From Virgibacillus litoralis (GTDB taxonomy: Bacteria; Bacillota; Bacilli; Bacillales; Amphibacillaceae): a DNA stretch of 64,000 nucleotides. Positions 1 through 8,645 of this stretch are shown one piece after another (position 1 is the stretch's first letter; the number at the start of each line of letters is the position of its first letter). The notes beneath the pieces were generated by a model that was not told the origin of the DNA, did no database searches, and worked only from the letters and a program-made list of their open reading frames with translations. Location of the stretch: contig NZ_JAGGKK010000001.1 of NCBI RefSeq assembly GCF_017873675.1, positions 62,001 through 126,000 of the forward strand, given 5' to 3'. Position numbers and translations under genes: made by a program.

Positions 1-231
1 TTCATTTTTAACTACACTTAACAAATTTAGCATGGATTGACGAGCTGCCAGATAGCCATCTTCAGTAGTTAATTCATTGCCCAATTTACCATGATATTGG
101 TCAACACCCTGTCCCGCAGTAAATAATAAATTCCCCACTCTCACACAGCTTACATAACTACCCCATGATGGCCTTAAAGGTGGCAAAACGTGTCCGAGTT
201 CTTCAAGTTTTTCCTCTGGTGTTTTCGTCAT
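1..231 (-). CDS. RidA/YjgF-family protein, probable 2-aminomuconate deaminase (partial)
   Basis: This is the first 77 codons of a RidA/YjgF-family protein; the rest lies beyond the left edge. The N-terminus contains the family-typical stretch WGSYVSCVRVGNLLFTAGQG. Its ATG overlaps the stop of the preceding decarboxylase gene as ATGA, so the two are translationally coupled. RidA-fold proteins include enamine/imine deaminases and the 2-aminomuconate deaminases of 2-aminophenol and 3-hydroxyanthranilate breakdown. Context, directly after ACMS decarboxylase, argues for the latter role, which would release ammonium from 2-aminomuconate. The role is inferred from position; the family is seen directly. 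Confidence 0.75.
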   Translation of the reverse strand, partial: MTKTPEEKLEELGHVLPPLRPSWGSYVSCVRVGNLLFTAGQGVDQYHGKLGNELTTEDGYLAARQSMLNLLSVVKNE

Positions 232-1235
232 TTGATTTCTTCCTTTATATCAACATTTAAAAAGTTAAGCGCATTTTTTCCTAAAATGGCCGTTCTTTGT
301 TCATCTGTTAATTTAATAGTTTCATCAATCACTTTACCCGGGGGAACTTCCCTAAGTAGAAACGGGTAATCAGATCCCATTACAATTTTCTCATGACCAA
401 AACGATCTATTAGATACCTAGTATTTAATGGGTCATAATTCAATGAATCAAAATAGAACTTTTTTGCGTAGTGACTAGGTGGCTTACTTGTTAATCGTAA
501 GTCTGGCCACGCATTCCAACCTTGGTCTAACCGCGGTAAAATATAAGGGAACGATCCACCACCATGAGCAAAGCAAACTTTTAATCTAGGAAACCTTTCC
601 ATAATACCGCTATTAATTAAACTAGCTGCTGCTACAGCCGTTTCACTCGGCATTCCTACTGTATACATGAAATTATGACGGGGCAGGCGATCTCTACCCA
701 AAGTCTCCCAGGGGTGAATGAATATTGGTACTCCCCATTTCTCTGCCATTTCAAAGAAAGTTGTAAATTCAGGTTCATCTAGATTTTTTCCATTGATATT
801 TGTACCAATTTCAATACCCCTTAATCCTAATACATGTATACAACGATCCATCTCTTTAATAGATACTTCTACATTTTGTAAAGGGACAGTACCCAATCCA
901 ACAAAACGATCTGGATACTGTTTAACCGTATTAGCGATAAAGTCATTTTGTATTTTTGACATTTCTTCCGCTTCCTCTACTTTAGCCCAATAAGAAAATG
1001 TTACTGGGATAGGAGATAACACTTGAATATCTACACCTTCAGCATCCATATCCTGAATTCTTTTTTCTGGGCTCCACACCTGATCGGTAACTTCACGAAA
1101 TACATTTCCCTCGATCATGATATTCGCACCACAACTACACGTTTTTTCCAATACCGGCCATTTGTCACTACCAAACTTATCCGTAAAATCAGGAATTTCC
1201 CCTGGAATAATATGTGTATGAAAATCTACTCTCAT
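228..1235 (-). CDS. nbaD: 2-amino-3-carboxymuconate-6-semialdehyde decarboxylase (ACMSD, amidohydrolase family)
   Basis: A 335-residue amidohydrolase-fold decarboxylase that would convert ACMS, the ring-opened product of 3-hydroxyanthranilate, to 2-aminomuconate-6-semialdehyde. Visible features are the metal-binding HxH near the N-terminus (DFHTH, His6 and His8), a middle FIHPWE histidine, the HGGGSFPY block and the C-terminal GSDYPF aspartate. Length matches bacterial ACMSD (about 335 residues). I chose the ATG at 1235 because it overlaps the dioxygenase stop as ATGA; an upstream in-frame codon at 1274 would lie inside that gene. Third gene of the minus-strand catabolic operon. Related gamma-resorcylate decarboxylases share the fold, but the neighbouring dioxygenase makes ACMSD most likely. 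Confidence 0.88.
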   Translation of the reverse strand: MRVDFHTHIIPGEIPDFTDKFGSDKWPVLEKTCSCGANIMIEGNVFREVTDQVWSPEKRIQDMDAEGVDIQVLSPIPVTFSYWAKVEEAEEMSKIQNDFIANTVKQYPDRFVGLGTVPLQNVEVSIKEMDRCIHVLGLRGIEIGTNINGKNLDEPEFTTFFEMAEKWGVPIFIHPWETLGRDRLPRHNFMYTVGMPSETAVAAASLINSGIMERFPRLKVCFAHGGGSFPYILPRLDQGWNAWPDLRLTSKPPSHYAKKFYFDSLNYDPLNTRYLIDRFGHEKIVMGSDYPFLLREVPPGKVIDETIKLTDEQRTAILGKNALNFLNVDIKEEIK

Positions 1236-1762
1236 TTCCAAAGTCCTACAGTTTCGGACATAACATGACCACAATTATTACATGTACGAAGCTCTTCATT
1301 TGAATCAAACTCTTCAATTCCGCCTTTAAGCTGTTTTTCAATATTTGTTAATACCATTGTTATACGATGTAATTCATGATCACATTTGTCGCAAAACCAA
1401 ACCATATCTTCCGTCACCCCTTCACCACGAGGTTGCTCGATAACGAGTCCATACGTGTTGGCAACTCGGTGTGGAGAATGTGGAACCATACCTGGTAATA
1501 AAAACACTTCCCCTTCCTTAACTGTTACAACTTCTCGTTTTCCTTCATCATTAATTACTTCAACATAACAATCACCTTTAATTTGGTAAAAAAACTCTTC
1601 TGAGGGACTTACATGGAAGTCACGACGTTTATTTGGTCCTCCAACCATCATACAAATGGTTTGGGAATCTGCCCAAAGCTGTTTGTTATTTACCGGTGGT
1701 TTCATTTCACTTTTATTCTCTTCAATCCAACCTAACAAATTAAATGCTTTAAACTTTGACAT
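1232..1762 (-). CDS. nbaC: 3-hydroxyanthranilate 3,4-dioxygenase
   Basis: A 176-residue cupin-type, Fe(II) extradiol dioxygenase that opens the ring of 3-hydroxyanthranilate to ACMS. The sequence shows the cupin iron-ligand region (FHVSPSEEFFYQIKG), the second histidine motif (PHSPHRV), and a C-terminal rubredoxin-like pair CDKC...CNNC. The extra iron-binding C-terminal segment is characteristic of bacterial enzymes of this family, which are about 174 residues long. The ATG at 1762 is preceded by GGAGG with an 8-nt spacer; the codon at 1777 overlaps that ribosome site and is unlikely. The gene is coupled to the next one by ATGA. Confidence 0.93.
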   Translation of the reverse strand: MSKFKAFNLLGWIEENKSEMKPPVNNKQLWADSQTICMMVGGPNKRRDFHVSPSEEFFYQIKGDCYVEVINDEGKREVVTVKEGEVFLLPGMVPHSPHRVANTYGLVIEQPRGEGVTEDMVWFCDKCDHELHRITMVLTNIEKQLKGGIEEFDSNEELRTCNNCGHVMSETVGLWK

Positions 1763-1820
1763 ATTAAATACCTCCATTTTTTTAGTAAACTTGTAAACTC
1801 TTATTTAAATAAACTTAATC

Positions 1821-2348
1821 CTACCATCCTAAAAGGGGCTCAGTTTGTTGAATGTCCCCTTCTAACATCAACTCACGAATTCTTGTTGATGAAATACGTG
1901 TACCCTTCGTACAGTAAACTGTATGAATAGGTTGAACTAAAAAGTGTTTTTTCAGAAGATCTACGTCTCCTTTGCGGCTTTTTCCAAAACGAAAATCTTC
2001 TCCTACTCTTATACTCTTTGGGTTTAATCGTTTTAACTCACTTATAAAACTTTCAGGGCTTCGTTTTGTATATGATTCATCAAATGGTGCAATAACTACA
2101 TAATCGACTCCTAGTCTTTTAAATCTGTGTATCTTTTCTTTAACAGATGTTAAAATGTGTGCACCTTGAAAGTAGGCACGTGGTGGTGGATCAAAGGTAT
2201 ATACCACACTTTGAACGCCCTCAATAGCACTTTCTCTCACTGTTTCTCGGATAACTTTCTGATGGCCACGATGTACACCATCAAAGGCACCTATTGTAAT
2301 AATTGATTTAGGTAAGATAAGATTTTCATTCGCCTCATGAACCTCCAA
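1821..2348 (-). CDS. stand-alone FAD synthetase (FMN adenylyltransferase domain only)
   Basis: A 175-residue nucleotidyltransferase resembling only the N-terminal half of RibF. It has GAFDGVHRGHQ, with the adenylyltransferase (T/H)xGH signature, and the SSTRIRE motif. The C-terminal riboflavin kinase domain, normally taking RibF to about 310 residues, is absent. It would make FAD from FMN and ATP. A FAD synthetase next to an HpaB-type oxygenase is the arrangement known for the FADH2-dependent anthranilate 3-monooxygenase of Geobacillus thermodenitrificans, so this is probably a pathway-dedicated cofactor supply. Start is uncertain: TTG at 2348 has AAAGGG 9 nt upstream, whereas the in-frame TTG at 2366 has no visible ribosome site. 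Confidence 0.82.
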   Translation of the reverse strand: MEVHEANENLILPKSIITIGAFDGVHRGHQKVIRETVRESAIEGVQSVVYTFDPPPRAYFQGAHILTSVKEKIHRFKRLGVDYVVIAPFDESYTKRSPESFISELKRLNPKSIRVGEDFRFGKSRKGDVDLLKKHFLVQPIHTVYCTKGTRISSTRIRELMLEGDIQQTEPLLGW

Positions 2349-2416
2349 AAAATCACGCCCTTTCAATCATGGGATATCTGAATTGTCCGTTATTATAAAA
2401 AAGATCAAAAATAATC

Positions 2417-3901
2417 TTAAACTGGATTCTTGGGATATTTATTTTTAAAATCAAGAGCTTCTTCCAGTGCACGGTCTACCATATCAAAGGAAGTTTGACG
2501 TTTATGTTTACTATAAAACATACCCAATTTCCTCACCGGATCACCTGAATAATACCGTTCATATTGCACTAATCTTTGGCCAAACGCTTCACCACTTAAG
2601 TCCCACGCTAACTTAAACAATCGAACCCGCTCCTCACCTGATATACCTGAACGTCCACCATAATAACGATCAATATCTTCTGCTAATTCCGGGTTGTTTA
2701 AATCCGCTTCCGTTGGGGGTAAGATTAATCCACTTGCTCCGATTGTTTGGATAACCTCAATAGCCCGAGGATATGCTTTCGGCAAAATGCCTCGAATAGT
2801 CTCCAATGGTATAGGATTAGGTATGGCCTCTCCATTAGATCTTATAGTATATTCATTTTCTGCAGTACGTAACAAAGCTCTAATCGTTTCAACAGACTGC
2901 ACCAGTTCACCCAATTGTGTTTGTACATTTAGAAACCCGTCTACACCTATTGCATCAGCCACCTTTGATGCTACCTCTTGAGCAAACTTAAGTTTCACTA
3001 ATCCTCGCGCCGCATTTTGATGAGTGTTTTGACTTAAACCAGTTTCAGAATAAAGTTTGTTGGCTGCGTCCACGTTGTTATAAAGAAAGACTCGATCCCA
3101 AGGTACAAGAACATCGTTGAAAATAAGAACAGCGTCATTTTCCTCAAACCTTGATGCAAGTGGATGATCAAATAACGGACGCTTTCCATCTTGCATAGGT
3201 TCCCGACACATTAAACGTAGCCCGGGCGTATCAATCGGTACAGCAAAAGACAACGCATACCGCTCGTCACCAGGTTTAAAACCCGGGAATGAATAAATAA
3301 TAACCTCATCCGTAATAGGAGCAAGTGTTGCAAGCATTTTTGCCCCGCGAACAATAAGCCCGTCGGTGGTTTCTTCAACAGCACCTAAATGTGTAAAGAG
3401 ATCTTTTTGTTCATGAGAAGATTTACTCCGGTCAACTTGCGGATTTATCAATGCATGTGTCATAAATAAATCATTATCACGAATATACTTGTAATAGTTT
3501 TTAATATTTTCCGCCCAGTCTGAATTGTATTGATTATAAAAGTTCGGACTACTAGCCATGGAAGTAACAGTCACATTCAAAAAGTCCGGCGTTCTTCCCA
3601 TCAATCCAAAAGTCGCCTCTGCCCAAACATCGTATAATTCTCTACGAGCCATCAGGTCATCATAATTTTTAGGAACAATAAACGCATTTGATACCCTTTC
3701 ACCGGTTTCCTCACATATACTCGTTATTTTGTCTCGATACTTAGAATCGTGTTGCATATCATACAATTTTGCAATTTCGCGAATCGGTTGTTTGAAATTG
3801 TCTTCATTGACTAGATCCGTAACCTTTCTTCCATTCATCCAAACTTCCGGTTGTCTTGATTTCAAAGCTTGGATATAATCTTCACCTGTTCTAATACCCA
3901 T
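2417..3901 (-). CDS. HpaB-family FADH2-dependent monooxygenase, probable anthranilate 3-monooxygenase oxygenase component
   Basis: A 494-residue flavin-dependent monooxygenase of the 4-hydroxyphenylacetate 3-hydroxylase large-subunit family, seen in the N-terminal [21 protein letters not shown] block and the family's acyl-CoA-dehydrogenase-like body. Such enzymes use free FADH2 from a separate reductase to hydroxylate aromatic rings ortho to an existing group. Position upstream of 3-hydroxyanthranilate dioxygenase and beside a FAD synthetase supports anthranilate as substrate and 3-hydroxyanthranilate as product; that assignment is inference. No reductase gene is adjacent in the visible part of the operon. 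Start ATG 3901 follows AAGGAGGATGAATA. First gene of the operon, so the promoter should lie just above 3901. Confidence 0.82.
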   Translation of the reverse strand: MGIRTGEDYIQALKSRQPEVWMNGRKVTDLVNEDNFKQPIREIAKLYDMQHDSKYRDKITSICEETGERVSNAFIVPKNYDDLMARRELYDVWAEATFGLMGRTPDFLNVTVTSMASSPNFYNQYNSDWAENIKNYYKYIRDNDLFMTHALINPQVDRSKSSHEQKDLFTHLGAVEETTDGLIVRGAKMLATLAPITDEVIIYSFPGFKPGDERYALSFAVPIDTPGLRLMCREPMQDGKRPLFDHPLASRFEENDAVLIFNDVLVPWDRVFLYNNVDAANKLYSETGLSQNTHQNAARGLVKLKFAQEVASKVADAIGVDGFLNVQTQLGELVQSVETIRALLRTAENEYTIRSNGEAIPNPIPLETIRGILPKAYPRAIEVIQTIGASGLILPPTEADLNNPELAEDIDRYYGGRSGISGEERVRLFKLAWDLSGEAFGQRLVQYERYYSGDPVRKLGMFYSKHKRQTSFDMVDRALEEALDFKNKYPKNPV

Positions 3902-4323
3902 TATTCATCCTCCTTAGTTTTTGATTATCCATGAACCTTTAATTTCATTTTATAAATGTTCTAAATTCCTAAATTCTTCCTATAGTATTTCATGATAGTT
4001 TTATCCACTAAGTTAGCGCTTACATTTTGTAAATACTTAAGACTTTTTGATGTACATTTTTATTTATTCCTCTGATGGTTTTATTAAGATGAATTCTTTT
4101 ATCTGCCCTTTTCATTGCTTTACTCGGACCCACCTATATATTTGTACAAAAGCCAAGGATTCACGGATAAAAAACTCTCCATCAAATTTATTTCTAACCC
4201 CCTTTTAGTCTGTTGATTTAAATATAATAAACTTTCAAACTAGTAACAACAGTCTGATTTCATCATGTGAAAATGATACAAGTTTTTTTACCTTTCAGCT
4301 TTTCTAAAGAGCATATAAATAAG
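3902..4323. other. 422-bp intergenic region upstream of the catabolic operon
   Basis: No open frame, tRNA or clear terminator is visible. The region must hold the promoter of the minus-strand catabolic operon that starts at 3901 and the end of the TRAP transporter transcript. I see no strong -35/-10 pair and no copy of the TATATCGATATA palindrome found around the iclR gene. Confidence 0.4.
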
Positions 4324-5607
4324 TTAGTCACTAATAAGGTTTGGGATCCACAATACAGCATCTTCCCAGTATGTAAGTATGATTAACACTATTATTGCCA
4401 TAGTTAAGAATGGCATTATCGCCTTAACAAGGTACTCAAACTTTACTTCTGCAATGGAAGAAACAATAAATAACCCTGTTCCTACTGGTGGTGTTAATAA
4501 ACCAAGTGTTAAATTAATACAAATTATTACCCCAAAATGAACTGGGTCTATTTGGTAGATTCCTAGTAAAGGCATCATAACCGGTACTAATATAATTAAT
4601 GCGGCGATTCCATCTAATACAGTTCCAAGTAACAGGAGAAAAATGTTGACTAATAATAAAAATACGAACGGGTTGTCTGAAATACCAAGCATTGAATCAG
4701 CAATCAACTGCGGAATCCTCTCAAACGACAAAACAAAGCCAAATAAATTTGCTGTCACAATTAGAAAGGTGATTGTTGCAGTGTTAATTACAGTATCTAT
4801 AAATATTGATGGAAGTTTTTTCATTTTTAATTCTCTATAAATAAAAGCACCTACTATGAACGCCACTATACAAGCAACACCTGCTGATTCAGTAGGTGTA
4901 AATATACCACCTAAAATACCATAAATTATCGTAAATGGGATAAGCATAGCAGGTAGCACTTTTATAGAGGTTGCTATGATTTCCTTCAAACTTGCTCTTT
5001 TACTTTTCGGAAAACCCTGTTTCGCGCCCATTATACCGATGACAATAATAAAACCTATACCTAATAAGACTCCGGGGATAATACCCGCCATAAATAAATC
5101 ACCAATAGAAGCACCAGTTAAAGTGCCATAAATAATAAATAACATACTCGGTGGAATTACTGGTGCAACTATAGAAGAAGCTAAAGTTAGAGAAGAAGAA
5201 AAATCACGTCTATAACCTTCCTCTTCCATTTCGGGGACCATTACTTTACTCATCATTGCTGCTTGAGCATTTGCAGAGCCCAGAATGGACGCAAGAAACA
5301 TATTTGCAATAACTGCTACATATGCTAGTCCACCTCGAAAATGACCAATTAAAACTCTCGCAAAATTTACTAGCTTTTTCGTAATTCCTCCGCCATTCAT
5401 TAACTCACCGGCTAACATAAATAAAGGTATGGCTAATAATCCAAAGCTATCTACTCCAGAGAACATAGACTGTGGAGCAGATCCCATTGCTGTTAGCAGG
5501 CCACTTAGTAATAAATACGATAGCGAAGTAATAGCTAATACTAATGATATGGGAATTCCAACGAGTAAAAATACAATGAACAACAATACAACAATAATCA
5601 TTGTCAT
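4324..5607 (-). CDS. dctM: TRAP transporter large permease (DctM)
   Basis: A 427-residue, very hydrophobic protein of the DctM family with about a dozen predicted membrane segments. The long helices, the FTPTESAG-type loop and the LGLLTPPVG motif near the end are typical of the ion-coupled transport subunit. It imports an organic acid delivered by the DctP binding protein using a sodium or proton gradient. The start ATG overlaps the dctQ stop as ATGA. The gene lies directly behind the aromatic catabolic operon on the same strand, so an aromatic acid such as anthranilate is a reasonable but unproven substrate. Confidence 0.92.
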   Translation of the reverse strand: MTMIIVVLLFIVFLLVGIPISLVLAITSLSYLLLSGLLTAMGSAPQSMFSGVDSFGLLAIPLFMLAGELMNGGGITKKLVNFARVLIGHFRGGLAYVAVIANMFLASILGSANAQAAMMSKVMVPEMEEEGYRRDFSSSLTLASSIVAPVIPPSMLFIIYGTLTGASIGDLFMAGIIPGVLLGIGFIIVIGIMGAKQGFPKSKRASLKEIIATSIKVLPAMLIPFTIIYGILGGIFTPTESAGVACIVAFIVGAFIYRELKMKKLPSIFIDTVINTATITFLIVTANLFGFVLSFERIPQLIADSMLGISDNPFVFLLLVNIFLLLLGTVLDGIAALIILVPVMMPLLGIYQIDPVHFGVIICINLTLGLLTPPVGTGLFIVSSIAEVKFEYLVKAIMPFLTMAIIVLIILTYWEDAVLWIPNLISD

Positions 5608-6089
5608 GAGGCATTACCTTCCTGTTTATTATTTTTCACTAGATCTATAGTGTAATTCAATAAATGAATAAAACTGAAAGTTAAACCAACTGGCACGGAA
5701 AGATAAGGTACCCACATAGGAATTCGCATAGCAGATGACTTTTGACTCGATAAAGAAAATATCCAATCATAACTTAAATACAGCAAAAGTATTAGGAAAA
5801 CTAAGATAACAATATGCGAAATCATATCCAAAATACGCTTTCCATTCATTGAGAACCTTTCTACCAAAAATGTTATAGAAGCTTGGGACTTATATTTAAG
5901 TCCCAAGCTTCCCCCTACAAAAGTAAGCCACGCCATCATAAATATACTTACTTCACTTGCCCAATAAATTGGTGCATTTAAAAAGTATCGATAGAATACT
6001 GATGCAGCTATAACTAGGGTTAGTGCTGCGATTAAAATAACTGAAATTACTTTTTCAATCGATTCAACCCATGTATCCAAAGTCTTCAA
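5604..6089 (-). CDS. dctQ: TRAP transporter small permease (DctQ)
   Basis: A 161-residue membrane protein with four predicted helices, matching the DctQ small subunit that anchors DctM. Motifs include RYFLNAPIYWASEVSIFMMAW and the GLKYKSQASI loop. A TTG start at 6089 follows GGAGG with a 7-nt spacer, 11 nt after dctP. The reading frame contains a perfect 15-bp inverted repeat (5878-5911) that is described separately; it would fold in the mRNA between the abundant binding protein and the permease. Confidence 0.9.
   Translation of the reverse strand: MKTLDTWVESIEKVISVILIAALTLVIAASVFYRYFLNAPIYWASEVSIFMMAWLTFVGGSLGLKYKSQASITFLVERFSMNGKRILDMISHIVILVFLILLLYLSYDWIFSLSSQKSSAMRIPMWVPYLSVPVGLTFSFIHLLNYTIDLVKNNKQEGNAS
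5878..5911 (-). repeat. perfect 15-bp inverted repeat inside dctQ
   Basis: Arms GAAGCTTGGGACTTA (5878-5892) and TAAGTCCCAAGCTTC (5897-5911) enclose a 4-nt loop. The hairpin lies in coding sequence for the SLGLKYKSQAS segment of DctQ. A stem of this length is much more stable than expected in an AT-rich gene and could slow ribosomes, stop RNase progress or separate dctP from dctM expression. Confidence 0.85.
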
Positions 6090-6100
6090 AAAATTACCTC

Positions 6101-7111
6101 CTAACGGAATGTCTCAATAAATTCTTTAATTAATGGGTCCTTACTTTTATATTTTTTATCAAACTCTTCAGTATATGGCGTAAACAAAGATTCATCCATA
6201 TTATAAAGTTCCATTCCCCGACCTTCTAGAGTTTTAATAAACTCTTCCTCTTGTGAAGATCGTTTAAGTGTTGCATATTCAGACGTCGCCGCCATAGCTT
6301 CCTCTATAATTTTTTGATCCTCTTCAGGCATATTTTCAAATTGTTCCCTATTTGTAACCATAATTGATGGCCAAACCATATGATTCGTTACAGCCCCATA
6401 ACCAGTAACTTCGTTAAAGTTAGAAGTAACTGCTGCATCTAAATCCATATCCATTCCATCGATAACACCTGTTTGGGCCGCTTGATATACTTCTGGTAAT
6501 GAGATTGATTCAGGATTTGCGCCCAAGGAACGATACCAATCTTGTAGTGCTGGGCTAGGTGTCGCACGCATCGATAAACCTTCCATCTCTTCAGGTGTTT
6601 CAATTTTTTCTCTAAATAACATAACACGGTTACCTGAGAAGAAATAATTCATCGCTTTTATTCCAGTATCATCAACTGTTGCTAAAACATCTTTGGCTAC
6701 ATCACTTTTGCTCGCCTCAAGAACATCTTCGTATGAATCAAATAAAAATGGTGCGAACCAAGCACTAAATGCATCTGACATCGATGTTAAATGAGCATTA
6801 GTAATGAACGCGAAATCTAGAGTACCAGTTTCAAGTTGTTGCACCATATCGGCATCACTTCCTAGCTGCCCACCTGGATAAATTTCCACCGTCATACGAC
6901 CGTCAGAACGTTCTTTCAACTCTTTTGCTAAGTTTTTTGCAGCATCATTCCAAATGTGATTTTCCGGAGCTATGTGAGCAAGTTTAAAGCTGTATTCTTT
7001 CGCATTCTTTTCCGTCTCACTACCACCCGCTTCTCCCTCACTACATGCACCTAAAGTAAGTATTAAAACCATTATTAAAGTAAATATGAAAAAACCTCTT
7101 ATTTTTTTCAA
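6101..7111 (-). CDS. dctP: TRAP transporter solute-binding lipoprotein (DctP)
   Basis: A 336-residue extracytoplasmic solute receptor of the DctP family. The N-terminus is a lipoprotein signal (charged MKKIRGF, hydrophobic core, lipobox LGAC with Cys23), followed by the acidic linker and the binding domain with SFKLAHIAPENHIWNDAAK and RATPSPALQDWYRSLGA, the region carrying the conserved arginine that binds the substrate carboxylate. A TTG start at 7111 follows AAAGGGG. First gene of the dctPQM operon, 267 bp downstream of the iclR gene on the same strand. Confidence 0.93.
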   Translation of the reverse strand: MKKIRGFFIFTLIMVLILTLGACSEGEAGGSETEKNAKEYSFKLAHIAPENHIWNDAAKNLAKELKERSDGRMTVEIYPGGQLGSDADMVQQLETGTLDFAFITNAHLTSMSDAFSAWFAPFLFDSYEDVLEASKSDVAKDVLATVDDTGIKAMNYFFSGNRVMLFREKIETPEEMEGLSMRATPSPALQDWYRSLGANPESISLPEVYQAAQTGVIDGMDMDLDAAVTSNFNEVTGYGAVTNHMVWPSIMVTNREQFENMPEEDQKIIEEAMAATSEYATLKRSSQEEEFIKTLEGRGMELYNMDESLFTPYTEEFDKKYKSKDPLIKEFIETFR

Positions 7112-7377
7112 TTACAAACACCCCTTTTAAGTTTATAGAAATAATATTTTCACATATCTGATATTCTCAGCTTTTAATTACAAGAATTCGTATACACTAA
7201 AGTCCCTATATTACAGTACAAGTATTAATTAATTCCAAAAAGTTGTCCCCCTTTATTGTTGGTTAAAATATTACTCTAGTTCGCAATACTCCTTTAACTC
7301 GTGAACTAATTTTTACTGCGCTTCGGGCATTAACACCCCCCCTGATAATATAACCAACTTTCTTATTTTTCTTAATG

Positions 7378-8124
7378 TTATATATCGATATAACCTAGTT
7401 CTTGAGATATAGAATTTGCGGTGTTAATAATACTTTTAATCATTATAGTCCGGTGACTTCCTTTCATATAAGAAATTGGACCGACTAAATTTACTGCTGC
7501 AATAGTTTTTCCAGAATAAGATAATATTGGTGCCGCAATTGCATATGTGTTTGTGTCGTTCTCATTATTACTAATTGAGTAGCCAGTTTTACGTACTACT
7601 GCTAATTCTTGTTTTAGCTTATCCGTATTCGTAATCGTATTAGGAGCTTGACGTGATAACCCTCTACTGATAGTTTCTTTCAAATAAGATGAATTAAAAG
7701 ATAGTAAAACTTTTCCCGCACTGGTGGAATATGCGGGTTTCCTTGCTCCGACATGTGTCTGTATAGAGTATGAATCTAGTGAAGAAACCTTCAAAACAAA
7801 TACAACTTCGCCTTTGTCAAACATACCTATATGAACCGTCCCTTTAAATCTTTGGGTCAATTCCTTAACTATCGGAATTGCTTTATCATATATATCTTGC
7901 TGGAACATTACATTGTTATTTAATTCAAGTAATTTCCAACCAAGACGATACTTTCCGTTACTAGCTCGCATCAACAGCCCTTCATCACATAAGGTGCTAA
8001 TTAAATGATGTGTAGTACTACGATTCAACCCGAGTTTCTCTGCAACTTGTCCATTTCCTAAGATAGGATCTTCAGTTGTAAAGCAATTTATAATTCTACT
8101 AGCCTTTCTTACAGACTCTATCAT
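7378..8124 (-). CDS. IclR-family transcriptional regulator
   Basis: A 248-residue regulator with an N-terminal winged helix (MIESVRKASRIINCFTTEDP, then GNGQVAEKLGLNRSTTHHLI) and the C-terminal IclR effector domain (RKPAYSTSAGKVLLSF, SNNENDTNTYAIAAPI). I place the start at ATG 8124, which has GGAGG 7 nt upstream; the longer in-frame version adds a hydrophobic stretch unlike the family. IclR proteins commonly control neighbouring aromatic or organic acid genes, so dctPQM and the downstream catabolic operon are likely targets. Two copies of a TATATCGATATA palindrome, one at each end of the gene, are candidate operators. Confidence 0.9.
   Translation of the reverse strand: MIESVRKASRIINCFTTEDPILGNGQVAEKLGLNRSTTHHLISTLCDEGLLMRASNGKYRLGWKLLELNNNVMFQQDIYDKAIPIVKELTQRFKGTVHIGMFDKGEVVFVLKVSSLDSYSIQTHVGARKPAYSTSAGKVLLSFNSSYLKETISRGLSRQAPNTITNTDKLKQELAVVRKTGYSISNNENDTNTYAIAAPILSYSGKTIAAVNLVGPISYMKGSHRTIMIKSIINTANSISQELGYIDI
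7381..7392. promoter_or_regulatory. candidate operator palindrome TATATCGATATA (copy 1)
   Basis: A 12-bp perfect palindrome at the very end of the iclR gene, about 270 bp upstream of dctP. The same core occurs upstream of iclR at 8246-8257. Two copies flanking a regulator gene suggest operators for IclR, but AT-rich palindromes can arise by chance. Confidence 0.4.
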
Positions 8125-8244
8125 TCTAATTCCTCCACAAAAAAAGTATTGATAAATCCCAATAAGTATCATGTTTAATATGATTGACTCTAAAATTGTA
8201 ATCGCTTCCATAATTGAAAATTTTAAATATTTCATCTTTGACGA

Positions 8245-8258
8245 TTATATCGATATAA
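8245..8258. promoter_or_regulatory. candidate operator palindrome TTATATCGATATAA (copy 2)
   Basis: A perfect 14-bp palindrome about 120 bp upstream of the iclR start, in a promoter-proximal position suited to autoregulation. It shares the 12-bp core with the site at 7381-7392. Confidence 0.45.
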
Positions 8259-8440
8259 ATTTGGTCGTGCAACAAATATATTTCACATTATGAAACATTA
8301 GTGGTCTTTTCTCTTTTTTAACTTATCGTCCATCCAAATTAAACGGCTTACTTTATGTCAATGACTTTAAAAATATCTTTATAATAAAATAGACTGTACA
8401 ATAAACTGGATAGGTTCAAATAGGCTCTGTAACATTTTCG

Positions 8441-8527
8441 ATGACACCTTTTAAGGTCGGCGTTCGATTATATAAATAGAAGGGGGGGTTACTATTTCTA
8501 TCGTTTGCAGCGAGGAAAAAGTGTCAT
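8441..8527. repeat. 87-bp structured intergenic repeat, copy A
   Basis: The ends ATGACACCTTTT and AAAAAGTGTCAT form an inverted repeat. The interior holds a smaller ATAGAA/TTTCTAT hairpin around a run of G. About 70 per cent of positions match the 88-bp copy at 20093-20180. In the outer stem copy A has an A-T pair where copy B has C-G, a compensatory change. It occupies the otherwise empty gap between iclR and degV; nothing else is seen in that 520-bp gap apart from the palindrome. Confidence 0.7.
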
Positions 8528-8645
8528 AAAATGTATAAATACTCTTTTCCTATTTAATGAATAACTATTCCCTATACTGTATAATTAGATAAACGTAATA
8601 TAGGACGAAAAACAGTGGATTTTTTCACACGAAAGGGGATGTACT

